Part shown: positions 1 through 7,963 of the stretch, one piece after another | Layout: every line of letters begins with the position of its first letter | Position numbering within the stretch: the first letter of the stretch is position 1 | Source of the DNA: Zoogloea oryzae | Lineage (GTDB): Bacteria > Pseudomonadota > Gammaproteobacteria > Burkholderiales > Rhodocyclaceae | Assembly (NCBI RefSeq): GCF_030161255.1 | Contig: NZ_BSPX01000016.1 | Coordinates: 1 to 64,000 of the forward strand | Direction: 5' to 3' | DNA: 64,000 nt | The notes under the pieces: model-generated | Seen by the model: only the letters and a program-made list of their open reading frames with translations | The model's database searches: none | What the model was told of the DNA's origin: nothing | Position numbers and translations under genes: made by a program

Positions 1-1
1 G

Positions 2-289
2 CTTGACGACGTGGCCCTTGCCCAGGCCGCCCTCGTGGCCGCAATCCGGGCCCTGCCGGTCGACGTGCCGCCCGAGGCCGTCGCCCCCGATCCCGCCGCG
101 GTCGAGCAGGCCGTGGTGCGGATCGACGCGCTCCTGGCCGACGGCAACGTGGCCGTACAGCGCATGGTGCGCGATTCCGCCGCGCTGCTGGCGGCCCGCC
201 TGGGGGCCGACATGGGCCGCTTCGAGCAGGCGGTTGAAGGTTATGACTTCGCCGCAGCCCAGGCGATCCTGGATGCTCACAAGCCCTGA
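2..289 (+). CDS. C-terminal fragment of a probable sensor kinase / signalling protein (5' end outside window)
   Basis: The frame is open from the left edge to TGA at 287-289, so only about 95 C-terminal residues are present and the start is missing. What remains is an acidic, alanine-rich, fully helical segment. It ends in a pattern (R-F-E-Q-A-V-E-G-Y-D-F-x-A-A) that resembles the tail of hybrid histidine kinases after an Hpt-like or receiver domain. No catalytic motif is visible in this piece, so the family is a guess from the helical tail. It is followed after 64 bp by an MFS gene on the same strand. Confidence 0.5.
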   Translation, partial: LDDVALAQAALVAAIRALPVDVPPEAVAPDPAAVEQAVVRIDALLADGNVAVQRMVRDSAALLAARLGADMGRFEQAVEGYDFAAAQAILDAHKP

Positions 290-353
290 TTGACCGGGCC
301 GGGCTTTCGGTGGATGCTGGCCGGCTGTTTTTCGTCAGCCCCCGCGTTTTCCG

Positions 354-1583
354 ATGACTCCGTCCCAAGCCAATCCGCCGACGCCAGCGTCGTACTGGCC
401 CCTCATCCTGGCCGCCTCTGCGGTGCTGATGGTGACCGTGGGCGTGCGCCTGTCCCTCGGGCTCTACGTGTCGCCGATCAACACCGCCACCGGCATCGGC
501 ATCACCGGCATCAGTTTTGCGATGGCGGTGTCGCAGTTCGTGTGGGGGGCGTCCCAACCGGTGTTCGGCGCCATCGCCGACCGCTACGGCCCGGCCGGAT
601 CGCTGTTTGGTGGTGCGGCGCTGATGGCCCTGGGGCTCGCGCTCACGCCCTTCGTCGAGAGCGAGTTCGCGCTCACCGTCACCGTCGGCCTGCTGGTGGC
701 CGCCGGCGCCGGGGCGGGCAGCTTCTCGATCCTGCTGGGGGCGGTGTCCCAGCGCCTGCCTGCTGACAAACGTGCCTTCGCGTCGGGCTTCATCAACGCC
801 GGCGGATCGTTCGGGCAGTTCGTCTTCGCGCCCCTGTCGCAGTTTCTGATCGGCGCCTACGGCTGGGTGACGGCCCTGTTCAGCCTCGCCGCGGTCACCC
901 TGCTGACGATCCTGCTGTCGTGGCCGCTGCGCCACAAGGCCGAGCACCCGGCGGGCGGCGCGGCGGTGAGCATGAGCCTCACCGAACAGCTGCGCGTGGC
1001 CTTCCGCGACCGCAGCTACTGGTGCCTGCACGCCGGCTTCTTCACCTGTGGCTTCCACATCGCCTTCCTGGTCACCCACCTGCCCGGCGCGGTGGACCTG
1101 TGCGGCCTGCCGGCCAACGTGTCGGCGCTGTCGCTGGCGCTGATCGGGCTGGCCAACATCGTCGGCAGCCTGTCGGCCGGCGCGCTGGGGCAGCGCTACC
1201 GGATGAAGTGGCTGCTGGTGTGGATGTACGCCTCACGGGCGGTGATGGTGGGTATCTATCTCGTTTCGCCCAAGACGGATCTGACCTTCTACGTCTTCGC
1301 CATTGGCCTGGGCCTCACCTGGCTTGCCACCGTGCCGCCCACCGCCGGGCTGGTGGGCAAGCTGTTCGGCCTGCGCTACCTGGGCACGCTGTTCGGACTC
1401 ACGCTGCTGTCCCACCAGATCGGCGCCTTCTTCGGCGCCTGGCTGGGCGGTATCGCGCTGGTGGAATCCGGCAACTACGACTGGATGTGGTACGCCGACA
1501 TGGTGCTGGCGGGGCTCGCCGCGCTGGTCAATCTGCCGATCCGCGAGGAGAAGCTCCAGCCCGCCGCCTGCGGCGCCCGCTGA
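354..1583 (+). CDS. MFS transporter
   Basis: 409 residues with about twelve hydrophobic segments and a central hydrophilic loop (around residues 195-215), the usual major facilitator layout. The first loop has the Asp-Arg-Tyr-Gly motif typical of MFS loop 2-3 (near residue 80), after a small-residue-rich helix. Such proteins move small solutes across the inner membrane; the substrate cannot be read from the sequence. The overall look is of the OxlT/YbfB-type MFS groups. ATG at 354 fits a short cytoplasmic N-terminus before helix 1. The stop codon (1581-1583) directly abuts the stop of the convergent gene, leaving no intergenic space and no visible terminator. Confidence 0.88.
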   Translation: MTPSQANPPTPASYWPLILAASAVLMVTVGVRLSLGLYVSPINTATGIGITGISFAMAVSQFVWGASQPVFGAIADRYGPAGSLFGGAALMALGLALTPFVESEFALTVTVGLLVAAGAGAGSFSILLGAVSQRLPADKRAFASGFINAGGSFGQFVFAPLSQFLIGAYGWVTALFSLAAVTLLTILLSWPLRHKAEHPAGGAAVSMSLTEQLRVAFRDRSYWCLHAGFFTCGFHIAFLVTHLPGAVDLCGLPANVSALSLALIGLANIVGSLSAGALGQRYRMKWLLVWMYASRAVMVGIYLVSPKTDLTFYVFAIGLGLTWLATVPPTAGLVGKLFGLRYLGTLFGLTLLSHQIGAFFGAWLGGIALVESGNYDWMWYADMVLAGLAALVNLPIREEKLQPAACGAR

Positions 1584-2708
1584 TCACCCGTCCTGCCGCT
1601 TGAACGGCAGGTGCTCGGTGAGCTCGTCCAGATAGCCATCCACCCCGTCGCGCTCCTGGGCCAGGAAGCGCCGCACCGCGTCCCGGAAGCGCGGGTCGGC
1701 GATCCAGTGGGCCGAGGTGGTGCGCACCGGCTCCAGCCCGCGGGAGAGCTTGTGCTCACCCTGGGCGCCGCCCTCGAAGCGGGCGAGGCGGTGCTGGATC
1801 GCGTAGTCGATGGCCTGGTAATAGCAGGCCTCGAAGTGCAGGCAGGGGATGAACTCCGTCGCGCCCCAATAGCGGCCGTAGAGCGCCTCGGCGTCCTGCA
1901 GGAAGAGGCTGGCCGCCACCGGCGTGCCGTCGCGCTCGGCGATCATCAGCACGCAGGCGTCGGGCCGGGCGCGGTGGAAATCCTCGAAGAAGCGCAGCGT
2001 GAGATAGGGCGACGAGCGATGCTCGGCGTAGGTGCGGCAGTAGCAGGCGTGGAAGAACGCCCAGTCGTCCGCGCCGATGGCCGCGCCGCGCAGCACCCGG
2101 AAAGTCACCCCCGCCTCCGCCACCTTGCGCCGCTCCTGGCGGATCTTCTTGCGCTTGGGCTGGGCGAGGCGGGCGAGGAAGTCGTCGAAATCCCGGTAGC
2201 CGGCGTTCTGCCAGTGAAACTGCACCCCGTGACGGATCTCCAGCCCGGCCTCGGCGAGCCAGCCGGCTTCCTCGGCAGTGAGAAACAGCACGTGCAGCGA
2301 CGACGCGCCGGAATCGCGTACGTGGTCGATCACCCCCGCGATCAGCGCCCGCCGGCTCGCCTCATCCACCCCCAGCACCCGCAGGCCCGGCACCGGCGTG
2401 AAGGGCAGGGCCGACAGCCACTTGGGGTAGTAATCCAGCCCGTGGCGCCGGTAGGCGTCGGCCCAGGCCCAGTCGAACACGTATTCGCCGTAGGAATGGT
2501 GCTTGAGGTAGAGCGGCATCGCCGCCAGGAGCCGGTCGCCGTCCCACAGCGCCGCGTGCTGGGGCATCCAGCCGGTGCCCGGCGCCACGCAGCCGGACGA
2601 CTCCAGCGCCGCCAGAAAGGCATGGGACAGGCAGGGCTGATCGCCAGCGAGGGCGTCCCACTGGTCGGCCGGGATCTCGGCGATGGCGGGGTGGAAATGT
2701 TGGGGCAT
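1584..2708 (-). CDS. DUF482/COG3146 GNAT-like N-acyltransferase
   Basis: 374 residues recognised as the peptidogalycan/COG3146 family of GNAT-fold acyltransferases. Landmarks are an N-terminal W-D-A-L segment, the Y-L-K-x-H-S-Y-G-E-Y-V-F-D-W-A-W-A motif in the first third, a basic K-R-K-K-I-R-Q-E-R-R stretch in the middle, and a C-terminal G-A-Q-G-E-H-K motif followed by an R-G-L-E-P segment. Substrate unknown; the family resembles FemX-type aminoacyl transferases. ATG at 2708 is preferred to the TTG one codon upstream, although no strong Shine-Dalgarno precedes either. It is transcribed convergently with the MFS gene and divergently from the immunity-like gene at 2.8 kb. Confidence 0.88.
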   Translation of the reverse strand: MPQHFHPAIAEIPADQWDALAGDQPCLSHAFLAALESSGCVAPGTGWMPQHAALWDGDRLLAAMPLYLKHHSYGEYVFDWAWADAYRRHGLDYYPKWLSALPFTPVPGLRVLGVDEASRRALIAGVIDHVRDSGASSLHVLFLTAEEAGWLAEAGLEIRHGVQFHWQNAGYRDFDDFLARLAQPKRKKIRQERRKVAEAGVTFRVLRGAAIGADDWAFFHACYCRTYAEHRSSPYLTLRFFEDFHRARPDACVLMIAERDGTPVAASLFLQDAEALYGRYWGATEFIPCLHFEACYYQAIDYAIQHRLARFEGGAQGEHKLSRGLEPVRTTSAHWIADPRFRDAVRRFLAQERDGVDGYLDELTEHLPFKRQDG

Positions 2709-2798
2709 CAAAATAATCGCCGGGTTGATCTCGTTGATATTCTTGCTGAGGTGCCTTTAAGAACAAAACTCGGGTTCATAACTATTTGCGGGGGTGAC

Positions 2799-4253
2799 TT
2801 GAACGTTTATATCGTAGAGGGCATGGGAGGGTACTTCTTCTTGGGTTATCCAGATGATCCTACCTTCCATGAACGGACGCGATTGGAGATCAATCGCCGC
2901 CAATTCGCTGATTCATGGTGCTCTGTCTCCTTTGGTTGGGATCGGGACGTGAAGCCAAAGCCAGAAAAAGGGCGACCCGATGTTTGCCTAGGGTGTGGGG
3001 GCGTGCTGATAAGTGCCGCTGCGGTGCCCGTTTTGCTGCCTGACCCTTCGGCCGACTGGGAATTGCTCCCAATCCTGATCGAAGATGAACCTTGGTACGT
3101 CGTCAATGTTCTGCGCACCACGCATGCGTATGACCCCGAGCGGAGCGACTTCCGACGGTTCTCCTCGGAGAGCGCCTTGATATTCAGTTGCCGGAAAATT
3201 GTTCTGACCGACCCAGCTTTACTCGACGTGGAGGTCTTTACACTTGAGGACTCGACGCGAGGGGAGGTGTTTGTCACCGAAACTTTCAAGCGGCGTATCG
3301 AAAGTGCGGGCATTGGTTACGCGGTGCGTTTTCGGGAGGTCGGCTGTATTGATGAGTCGGGAGAGTCTGTCACCGAGGGCCCACGGCCACAGCCAGCTCC
3401 GTCGGCGACCGACCCGATCCATGCCTGCCACGCGGGCTTGCCGGCGCCCACGTCTCTTGCGCCAAACCATAAAGTCGAACCGATCATGTCCACCGACGAA
3501 GCCCTCGACCTTCTGCTGGCGCAGCAACGGCCGGCGTTGCAACTGGTGCCTGCGGCTTCTGCAGGCTGGTCGCAAGTGGGCGGACAGCCCAATCTGCCGG
3601 ACGACATGGCGTGGCCAATGGGCTGCGAGGGGCCAATGGCGTTTCTGGCCCAGCTCGATCTCGCCGAGATTCCGGGCGCGCCCGTCGTGTTGCCAGGCCT
3701 GCCGACAAAGGGCTGCCTGTATTTCTTCTACGACCCCGACCTGCCGCCCGATGCGCTCGACCGGGGTGAGGGCCCCGGCTGGCAGGTGATCCACCTGGCG
3801 CAGCGGCCCACTGCTCCTCCACGTGATATGCCCGATGCGCTGCCGGATGATTTTCGGTTTGCTGCGGCTGCGGTGGGTTTTCGGGCGATTCGCACCGTTC
3901 CGAGCTTTGAGCGGATCGGCGTGGATTGGAGCAGGCTGGCGGATGACAATTTCGATCGCTTCGACGAGCTCAGGGACGGCGCCTATGGCGAGCACGCTTT
4001 CCACCAGATGGGTGGCTACCCGGCCAACATCCAGGACGACACGATGGAGGAGGAGTGTCAGCGGGTGGCCGAGTCGCTGCGCCAGCGGTCGGGCCTCGAC
4101 CCCGCCGGCTGGCGTCTACTGCTACAGGTGGGGTCGGATGAGGCACTCGGGATGATGTGGGGCGACGGCGGAAACATCTATTTCTGGATTCACGAGGACG
4201 ATCTGGCGCAGGGCGATTTCTCGCGGGTGTGGGCGGTCCTCCAGTGCTTTTGA
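2799..4253 (+). CDS. Two-domain immunity-like protein: DUF1629/Imm11-like N-domain plus DUF1963 (YwqG) C-domain
   Basis: One uninterrupted frame. Residues about 1-190 look like the DUF1629/Imm11 (MXAN_0049 immunity) fold: a W-Y-V-V-N-V-L-R segment, an S-x-F-R-R-F segment and a terminal F-V-T-E-T-F-K-R-R-I-E motif. A Pro/Ala-rich linker (about 190-230) follows. The last 256 residues are a DUF1963/YwqG domain, with G-G-x-P-x-L-P near its start and the closing W-G-D-G-G-N-I-Y-F-W-I motif. Both families occur as immunity proteins of polymorphic toxins, but no toxin is seen here. TTG at 2799 has a good upstream GGGGGT; ATG at 2823 is the alternative. An in-frame ATG at 3486 could start the DUF1963 half alone but has no clear ribosome site. 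The N-terminal half is visibly AT-richer than its neighbours, suggesting acquisition. Confidence 0.72.
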   Translation: MNVYIVEGMGGYFFLGYPDDPTFHERTRLEINRRQFADSWCSVSFGWDRDVKPKPEKGRPDVCLGCGGVLISAAAVPVLLPDPSADWELLPILIEDEPWYVVNVLRTTHAYDPERSDFRRFSSESALIFSCRKIVLTDPALLDVEVFTLEDSTRGEVFVTETFKRRIESAGIGYAVRFREVGCIDESGESVTEGPRPQPAPSATDPIHACHAGLPAPTSLAPNHKVEPIMSTDEALDLLLAQQRPALQLVPAASAGWSQVGGQPNLPDDMAWPMGCEGPMAFLAQLDLAEIPGAPVVLPGLPTKGCLYFFYDPDLPPDALDRGEGPGWQVIHLAQRPTAPPRDMPDALPDDFRFAAAAVGFRAIRTVPSFERIGVDWSRLADDNFDRFDELRDGAYGEHAFHQMGGYPANIQDDTMEEECQRVAESLRQRSGLDPAGWRLLLQVGSDEALGMMWGDGGNIYFWIHEDDLAQGDFSRVWAVLQCF

Positions 4254-4280
4254 GCGGTTATTTGTGGGCCTGCGCTGCGG

Positions 4281-4286
4281 TATAGT
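4281..4286 (+). promoter_or_regulatory. Candidate -10 box (TATAGT) of nadE
   Basis: TATAGT lies only 8 bases before the nadE ATG at 4295. No Shine-Dalgarno-like sequence separates them. No good -35 hexamer is visible at 16-18 bp. If the box is used, transcription would begin at or next to the start codon, giving a leaderless message. Confidence 0.35.
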
Positions 4287-4294
4287 GTCGCCCC

Positions 4295-5914
4295 ATGAAA
4301 ACCCCACTTTGCGTCGCGATTGCCCAGATCAATACGGTCGTGGGCGACATCTCCGGCAATGCGCGCCGGATCCTGGAAGCGGTGACCCGGGCCAAGGCCG
4401 CAGGCGCCGATGTGGTCCTCACCCCTGAACTCGCCCTGTGCGGCTACCCGGCCGAGGATCTGCTCCTGCGGCCGGCGTTCATCGACACCTGCGCCGACGA
4501 GCTGGCGGCCCTGGCCACCCAGGTGCAGGGCATCACCGTGCTGGTCGGCTATCCGGCCCTGTATGGCGGCGAGCGCTACAACGCCGCCGCGGTGATCCGC
4601 GACGGGCGCATCACCCACACCTATTTCAAGCACCGCCTGCCCAACTACGAGGTGTTCGACGAAGAGCGCTACTTCGAGCCCGGCACTGAAGCCTGCGTGT
4701 TCGAGCTGAAGGGCGTGAAGATCGGCGTGAACATCTGCGCCGACGTGTGGGAAGCCGGCGCCGCCGACGGTGCCCGCGAAGCCGGCGCCGAGTTGCTGCT
4801 GGTGCTCAACGCCTCGCCCTTCCACATGAACAAGCAGCAGCTGCGCTACGACGTGCTGCGCGAGCGCATCGCCGACACCGGCCTGCCGGTGGCCTACTGC
4901 AACCTGGTGGGCGGCCAGGACGAACTGGTGTTTGACGGCGGCTCCTTCGCCCTCGACGAGGACGGCACGCTGGCCTGGCAGGGCGCGATGTTTGCCGAAG
5001 AGCTCTCTCTGCTGCACTTCGCCGACGGCCGCTGGCAGGAGCGCAGCGTGCCCGCCGAGCGCCCCGTCGAGGCCGACGTGTATCAGGCGCTGGTGCTGGG
5101 CGTGCGCGATTACCTGGGCAAGAACGGCTTCCCCGGCGCGCTGATCGGCCTCTCCGGCGGCGTGGATTCGGCGCTCACCCTGGCCATCGCCGTCGACGCC
5201 CTGGGCGCCGACAAGGTGCGCGCGGTGATGATGCCCTCGCCCTACACCGCCCAGATGAGCCTGGATGATTCCCGCGAGATGGTCCGCCGCATCGGCGTGC
5301 GCTACGACGAGATCGCCATCGAGCCGGCCATGAAGACCTTCGCCGCGATGCTGGCGCCCCAGTTTGCCGGCCTGCCCGAAGACACGACCGAGGAGAACCT
5401 CCAGTCGCGCATCCGCGGCATGATCCTGATGGCGCTCTCCAACAAGACCGGCGCCATCGTGCTCACCACCGGCAACAAGAGCGAGATGGCCACCGGCTAC
5501 GCCACGCTGTACGGCGACATGGCCGGCGGTTTCGCGGTCATCAAGGACATCTACAAGACCTTCGTCTATCGCCTGTGCGCCTGGCGCAACGCTCAGCCCG
5601 GCGGCCCGGTGATCCCCGACAACATCCTCACCCGTCCGCCTTCGGCCGAGCTCAAGCCCGACCAGTGCGACCAGGATTCCCTGCCGCCCTACGAGGTGCT
5701 CGACGCCATCATCGCCGCCTACATGGAAGACGACCTGTCGCCCCGCGAGATCGTCGCCCAGGGCTACCCGGAGGTGGACGTGTACCGCGCCGTGGCGATG
5801 CTCCGTCGCAACGAGTACAAGCGCCGCCAGTCGCCGCCGGGGGTGCGCGTCACCCAGCGCGGCTTCGGCAAGGACTGGCGCTACCCGATCACGTCGCGTT
5901 ACCGCGACGCCTGA
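4295..5914 (+). CDS. nadE: Glutamine-dependent NAD+ synthase
   Basis: 539 residues, full length for the two-domain enzyme that makes NAD+ from deamido-NAD+ using glutamine-derived ammonia and ATP. The N-terminal nitrilase-type glutaminase domain spans about residues 1-260; its triad is represented by the Glu in L-T-P-E-L-A (about 45-50), the Lys in Y-F-K-H-R-L-P, and Cys148 in G-V-N-I-C-A-D-V-W. The C-terminal synthetase domain carries the PP-loop S-G-G-V-D-S at 287-292 and a T-T-G-N-K-S-E motif. It is followed by glnB, an arrangement also found in other betaproteobacteria, linking cofactor and nitrogen control. Confidence 0.97.
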   Translation: MKTPLCVAIAQINTVVGDISGNARRILEAVTRAKAAGADVVLTPELALCGYPAEDLLLRPAFIDTCADELAALATQVQGITVLVGYPALYGGERYNAAAVIRDGRITHTYFKHRLPNYEVFDEERYFEPGTEACVFELKGVKIGVNICADVWEAGAADGAREAGAELLLVLNASPFHMNKQQLRYDVLRERIADTGLPVAYCNLVGGQDELVFDGGSFALDEDGTLAWQGAMFAEELSLLHFADGRWQERSVPAERPVEADVYQALVLGVRDYLGKNGFPGALIGLSGGVDSALTLAIAVDALGADKVRAVMMPSPYTAQMSLDDSREMVRRIGVRYDEIAIEPAMKTFAAMLAPQFAGLPEDTTEENLQSRIRGMILMALSNKTGAIVLTTGNKSEMATGYATLYGDMAGGFAVIKDIYKTFVYRLCAWRNAQPGGPVIPDNILTRPPSAELKPDQCDQDSLPPYEVLDAIIAAYMEDDLSPREIVAQGYPEVDVYRAVAMLRRNEYKRRQSPPGVRVTQRGFGKDWRYPITSRYRDA

Positions 5915-5941
5915 ACCTTCCTTTCAGCATCCCGTTGGCGA

Positions 5942-5961
5942 GGCCCGGAACGCCCCGGGCC
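5942..5961 (+). terminator. GC hairpin between nadE and glnB
   Basis: A 7-bp perfect stem (5942-5948 with 5955-5961) and a 6-base loop lie 28 bp after the nadE stop. There is no run of T after it, only CTTT, so it may be a weak terminator or only an mRNA hairpin in the glnB leader. Confidence 0.35.
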
Positions 5962-5973
5962 AGCCTTTCGGGC

Positions 5974-5979
5974 TAGAAT
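5974..5979 (+). promoter_or_regulatory. glnB: Candidate -10 box (TAGAAT) of glnB
   Basis: TAGAAT lies 26 bp before the glnB start, with a CTGGAG ribosome site between the two. Almost the same TAGAATS box occurs before gltX, uvrD and the desaturase gene in this window, supporting it as the local sigma-70 -10 form. No recognisable -35 and no sigma-54 GG/GC pair were seen. Confidence 0.4.
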
Positions 5980-6005
5980 GCAGAATCGTTTCCTGGAGAC
6001 CGCCA

Positions 6006-6344
6006 ATGAAAAAAATCGAAGCCGTGATCAAGCCCTTCAAGCTGGATGAAGTCCGCGAGGCCCTGTCCGAAGTCGGCATCACCGGCCTGACCGTCACCGA
6101 AGTGAAGGGTTTTGGCCGGCAGAAGGGTCACACCGAACTCTACCGCGGCGCCGAATACGTCGTGGATTTCCTGCCCAAGATCAAGATCGAGGTGGTGGTT
6201 GCCGGCGATGTGGTCGAGCAGGCCGTGGACGCGATTATCAAGGCCGCCCGCACCGGCAAGATCGGCGACGGCAAGATCTTCGTGATGCCGGTCGAGCAGG
6301 TCGTCCGCATCCGCACCGGTGAGACCAACGAATCGGCGATCTGA
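6006..6344 (+). CDS. glnB: Nitrogen regulatory protein P-II (GlnB type)
   Basis: 112 residues, exact family length. P-II trimers sense 2-oxoglutarate and ATP/ADP, are uridylylated under nitrogen limitation, and act on GlnE, NtrB or AmtB. The T-loop is intact, with the uridylylation site at Tyr51 inside E-L-Y-R-G-A-E-Y. The two P-II signatures are recognisable, as is the nucleotide-binding T-G-K-I-G-D-G-K-I-F-V segment (about 83-93). I call GlnB rather than GlnK because it follows nadE and not amtB, and because its N-terminus (M-K-K-I-E-A-V-I-K-P-F) is of GlnB type. The choice between paralogues remains an inference. A CTGGAG ribosome site precedes ATG at 6006. Confidence 0.93.
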   Translation: MKKIEAVIKPFKLDEVREALSEVGITGLTVTEVKGFGRQKGHTELYRGAEYVVDFLPKIKIEVVVAGDVVEQAVDAIIKAARTGKIGDGKIFVMPVEQVVRIRTGETNESAI

Positions 6345-6366
6345 TCTGCACACAGATCAGCCCAAG

Positions 6367-6402
6367 GCAGAAGGCCCGGTCATGCACCGGGCCTTCTGCT
6401 TT
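6367..6402 (+). terminator. Rho-independent terminator after glnB
   Basis: A perfect 14-bp stem (6367-6380 with 6386-6399), a 5-base loop and a short TTT tail lie 23 bp after the glnB stop. It should separate glnB from gltX. Confidence 0.8.
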
Positions 6403-6432
6403 CCGGCGGGCCGGTGGCGATGGGGCTTTTGA

Positions 6433-6438
6433 TAGAAT
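6433..6438 (+). promoter_or_regulatory. gltX: Candidate -10 box (TAGAAT) of gltX
   Basis: TAGAAT lies 31 bp before the gltX ATG and just after the glnB terminator, so it is well placed to be the gltX promoter. No convincing -35 is visible. Confidence 0.4.
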
Positions 6439-6469
6439 CGCGGCTTTCGTCTTCACCCGGATCTCCGCC

Positions 6470-7867
6470 ATGGCTTCTACCGTCCGCACCCGCTTCGCCC
6501 CCAGCCCCACCGGCTACCTGCACATCGGGGGGGCGCGCACGGCGCTGTTCTCGTGGGCCTACGCCCGTCGCCACGGCGGCACCTTCATCCTGCGCATCGA
6601 GGACACCGACGTGGCCCGCTCCACGCCCGAAGCCGTCCAGGCCATCCTCGACGGCATGAGCTGGCTCGACCTCAACTGGGACGAAGGCCCGTTCTACCAG
6701 ATGCAGCGGATGGACCGTTACAAGGAAGTCATCCAGCAGATGCTGGCCGCCGGCACCGCCTACCCCTGCTACATGCCGCCCGAAGAGCTCGACGCCCTGC
6801 GCGAAGCCCAGCGCGCCCGCGGCGAAAAGCCCCGCTACGACGGCCGCTGGCGTCCCGAGGCCGGCAAGGTGCTGCCGGAGCCGCCCGCCGGCGTGTCGCC
6901 CGTGATCCGCTTCAAGAACCCGACGGATGGCGTCGTGGCCTGGGACGATCTGGTGAAAGGCCGCATCGAGATCGGCAACGCCGAGATGGACGACCTCATC
7001 ATCGCCCGCGCCGACGGCACGCCCACCTACAACTTCTGCGTGGTGGTGGACGACTGGGACATGGGCATCACCCAGGTCATCCGCGGCGACGATCACGTGA
7101 ATAACACCCCGCGCCAGATCAACATCCTCAAGGCCTTGGGCGCCACGGTGCCCCAGTACGCCCACCTGTCGATGATTCTCGGCGACGACGGCCAGAAGCT
7201 CTCCAAGCGCCACGGCGCGGTGAGCGTCACCCAGTACGACGACGACGGCTACCTGCCCGAGGCCGTCATCAACTACCTCGCCCGCCTGGGCTGGAGCCAC
7301 GGCGACGACGAGATCTTCTCCCGCGCGCAGCTGGTGGAATGGTTCGATCTGGATCACATCACCCCGTCCGCCGCCCAGTTCAACACCGAAAAGCTCAAGT
7401 GGCTCAACGCCCACTACATCAAGCAGACCGACAACGCCCGGCTGGCCGCGGATGTGTCGCGCCGGCTCGCCCAGCGCGGTGTCGATCCCGAGAGCGGCCC
7501 GGCCCTGGAGGCGCTGATCGCCCTGTACAAGGATCGCGTGTCCACCCTGGTGGAGCTTGCCGATGCCGTCGAGCCCTTCTACATCGACCTGCACCCGGTG
7601 CCCGAGCTCATCGCCCAGCACCTCACCGACGCCGCCCGCACCGCGCTCGCCACCCTGCGCGGCAAGCTGGCCGATGTGGTCTGGGAGAAGGCGCTGCTGA
7701 GCGCTGCGATCAAGGAAACCTGCACCGCCCACGGCATGAAGATGCCTCAGGTGGCGATCCCCTTGCGTGTGGCGCTGCTGGGCCAGCCCCAGACGCCGTC
7801 CATCGATGCGGTGCTCGAAACCATGGGCCGCGAGCGGGTGCTGGCGCGGCTGGATCGGGTGCTGTAA
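6470..7867 (+). CDS. gltX: Glutamate--tRNA ligase
   Basis: 465 residues, the normal length for a class I glutamyl-tRNA synthetase, which charges tRNA-Glu in the cytoplasm. The HIGH-type signature is at residues 18-21 (H-I-G-G, in P-S-P-T-G-Y-L-H-I-G-G-A-R-T) and the KMSKS equivalent K-L-S-K-R is at 243-247. The C-terminal anticodon-binding helical domain runs from about residue 320. It is flanked by its own candidate promoter and by terminators on both sides, so it is probably monocistronic. The start at 6470 puts the family motif at the expected distance from the N-terminus. Confidence 0.97.
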   Translation: MASTVRTRFAPSPTGYLHIGGARTALFSWAYARRHGGTFILRIEDTDVARSTPEAVQAILDGMSWLDLNWDEGPFYQMQRMDRYKEVIQQMLAAGTAYPCYMPPEELDALREAQRARGEKPRYDGRWRPEAGKVLPEPPAGVSPVIRFKNPTDGVVAWDDLVKGRIEIGNAEMDDLIIARADGTPTYNFCVVVDDWDMGITQVIRGDDHVNNTPRQINILKALGATVPQYAHLSMILGDDGQKLSKRHGAVSVTQYDDDGYLPEAVINYLARLGWSHGDDEIFSRAQLVEWFDLDHITPSAAQFNTEKLKWLNAHYIKQTDNARLAADVSRRLAQRGVDPESGPALEALIALYKDRVSTLVELADAVEPFYIDLHPVPELIAQHLTDAARTALATLRGKLADVVWEKALLSAAIKETCTAHGMKMPQVAIPLRVALLGQPQTPSIDAVLETMGRERVLARLDRVL

Positions 7868-7895
7868 GCCCGGCGTCGGCAGGCGTTCGACAAGT

Positions 7896-7925
7896 AAAAA
7901 GCGCGGCCCTCGGGTCGCGCTTTTT
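7896..7925 (+). terminator. Rho-independent terminator after gltX
   Basis: AAAAAGCGCG (7896-7905) pairs with CGCGCTTTTT (7916-7925), with further GC pairing inside and a T run on the + strand. The A run on the left also gives a T tail on the - strand, so it could serve the convergent glycine-zipper gene too. Confidence 0.8.
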
Positions 7926-7963
7926 GCTTGGGGCGGCCGCTTTGCGAGCCGGCCGGAGAAGGA

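Noticed and set aside
1611..2798. Long + strand open frame that joins onto the immunity-like gene, making an apparent 880-codon ORF.
   Set aside because: The part up to 2708 is antisense to the DUF482 gene, which has clear family motifs; only the part from about 2799 looks like real protein.
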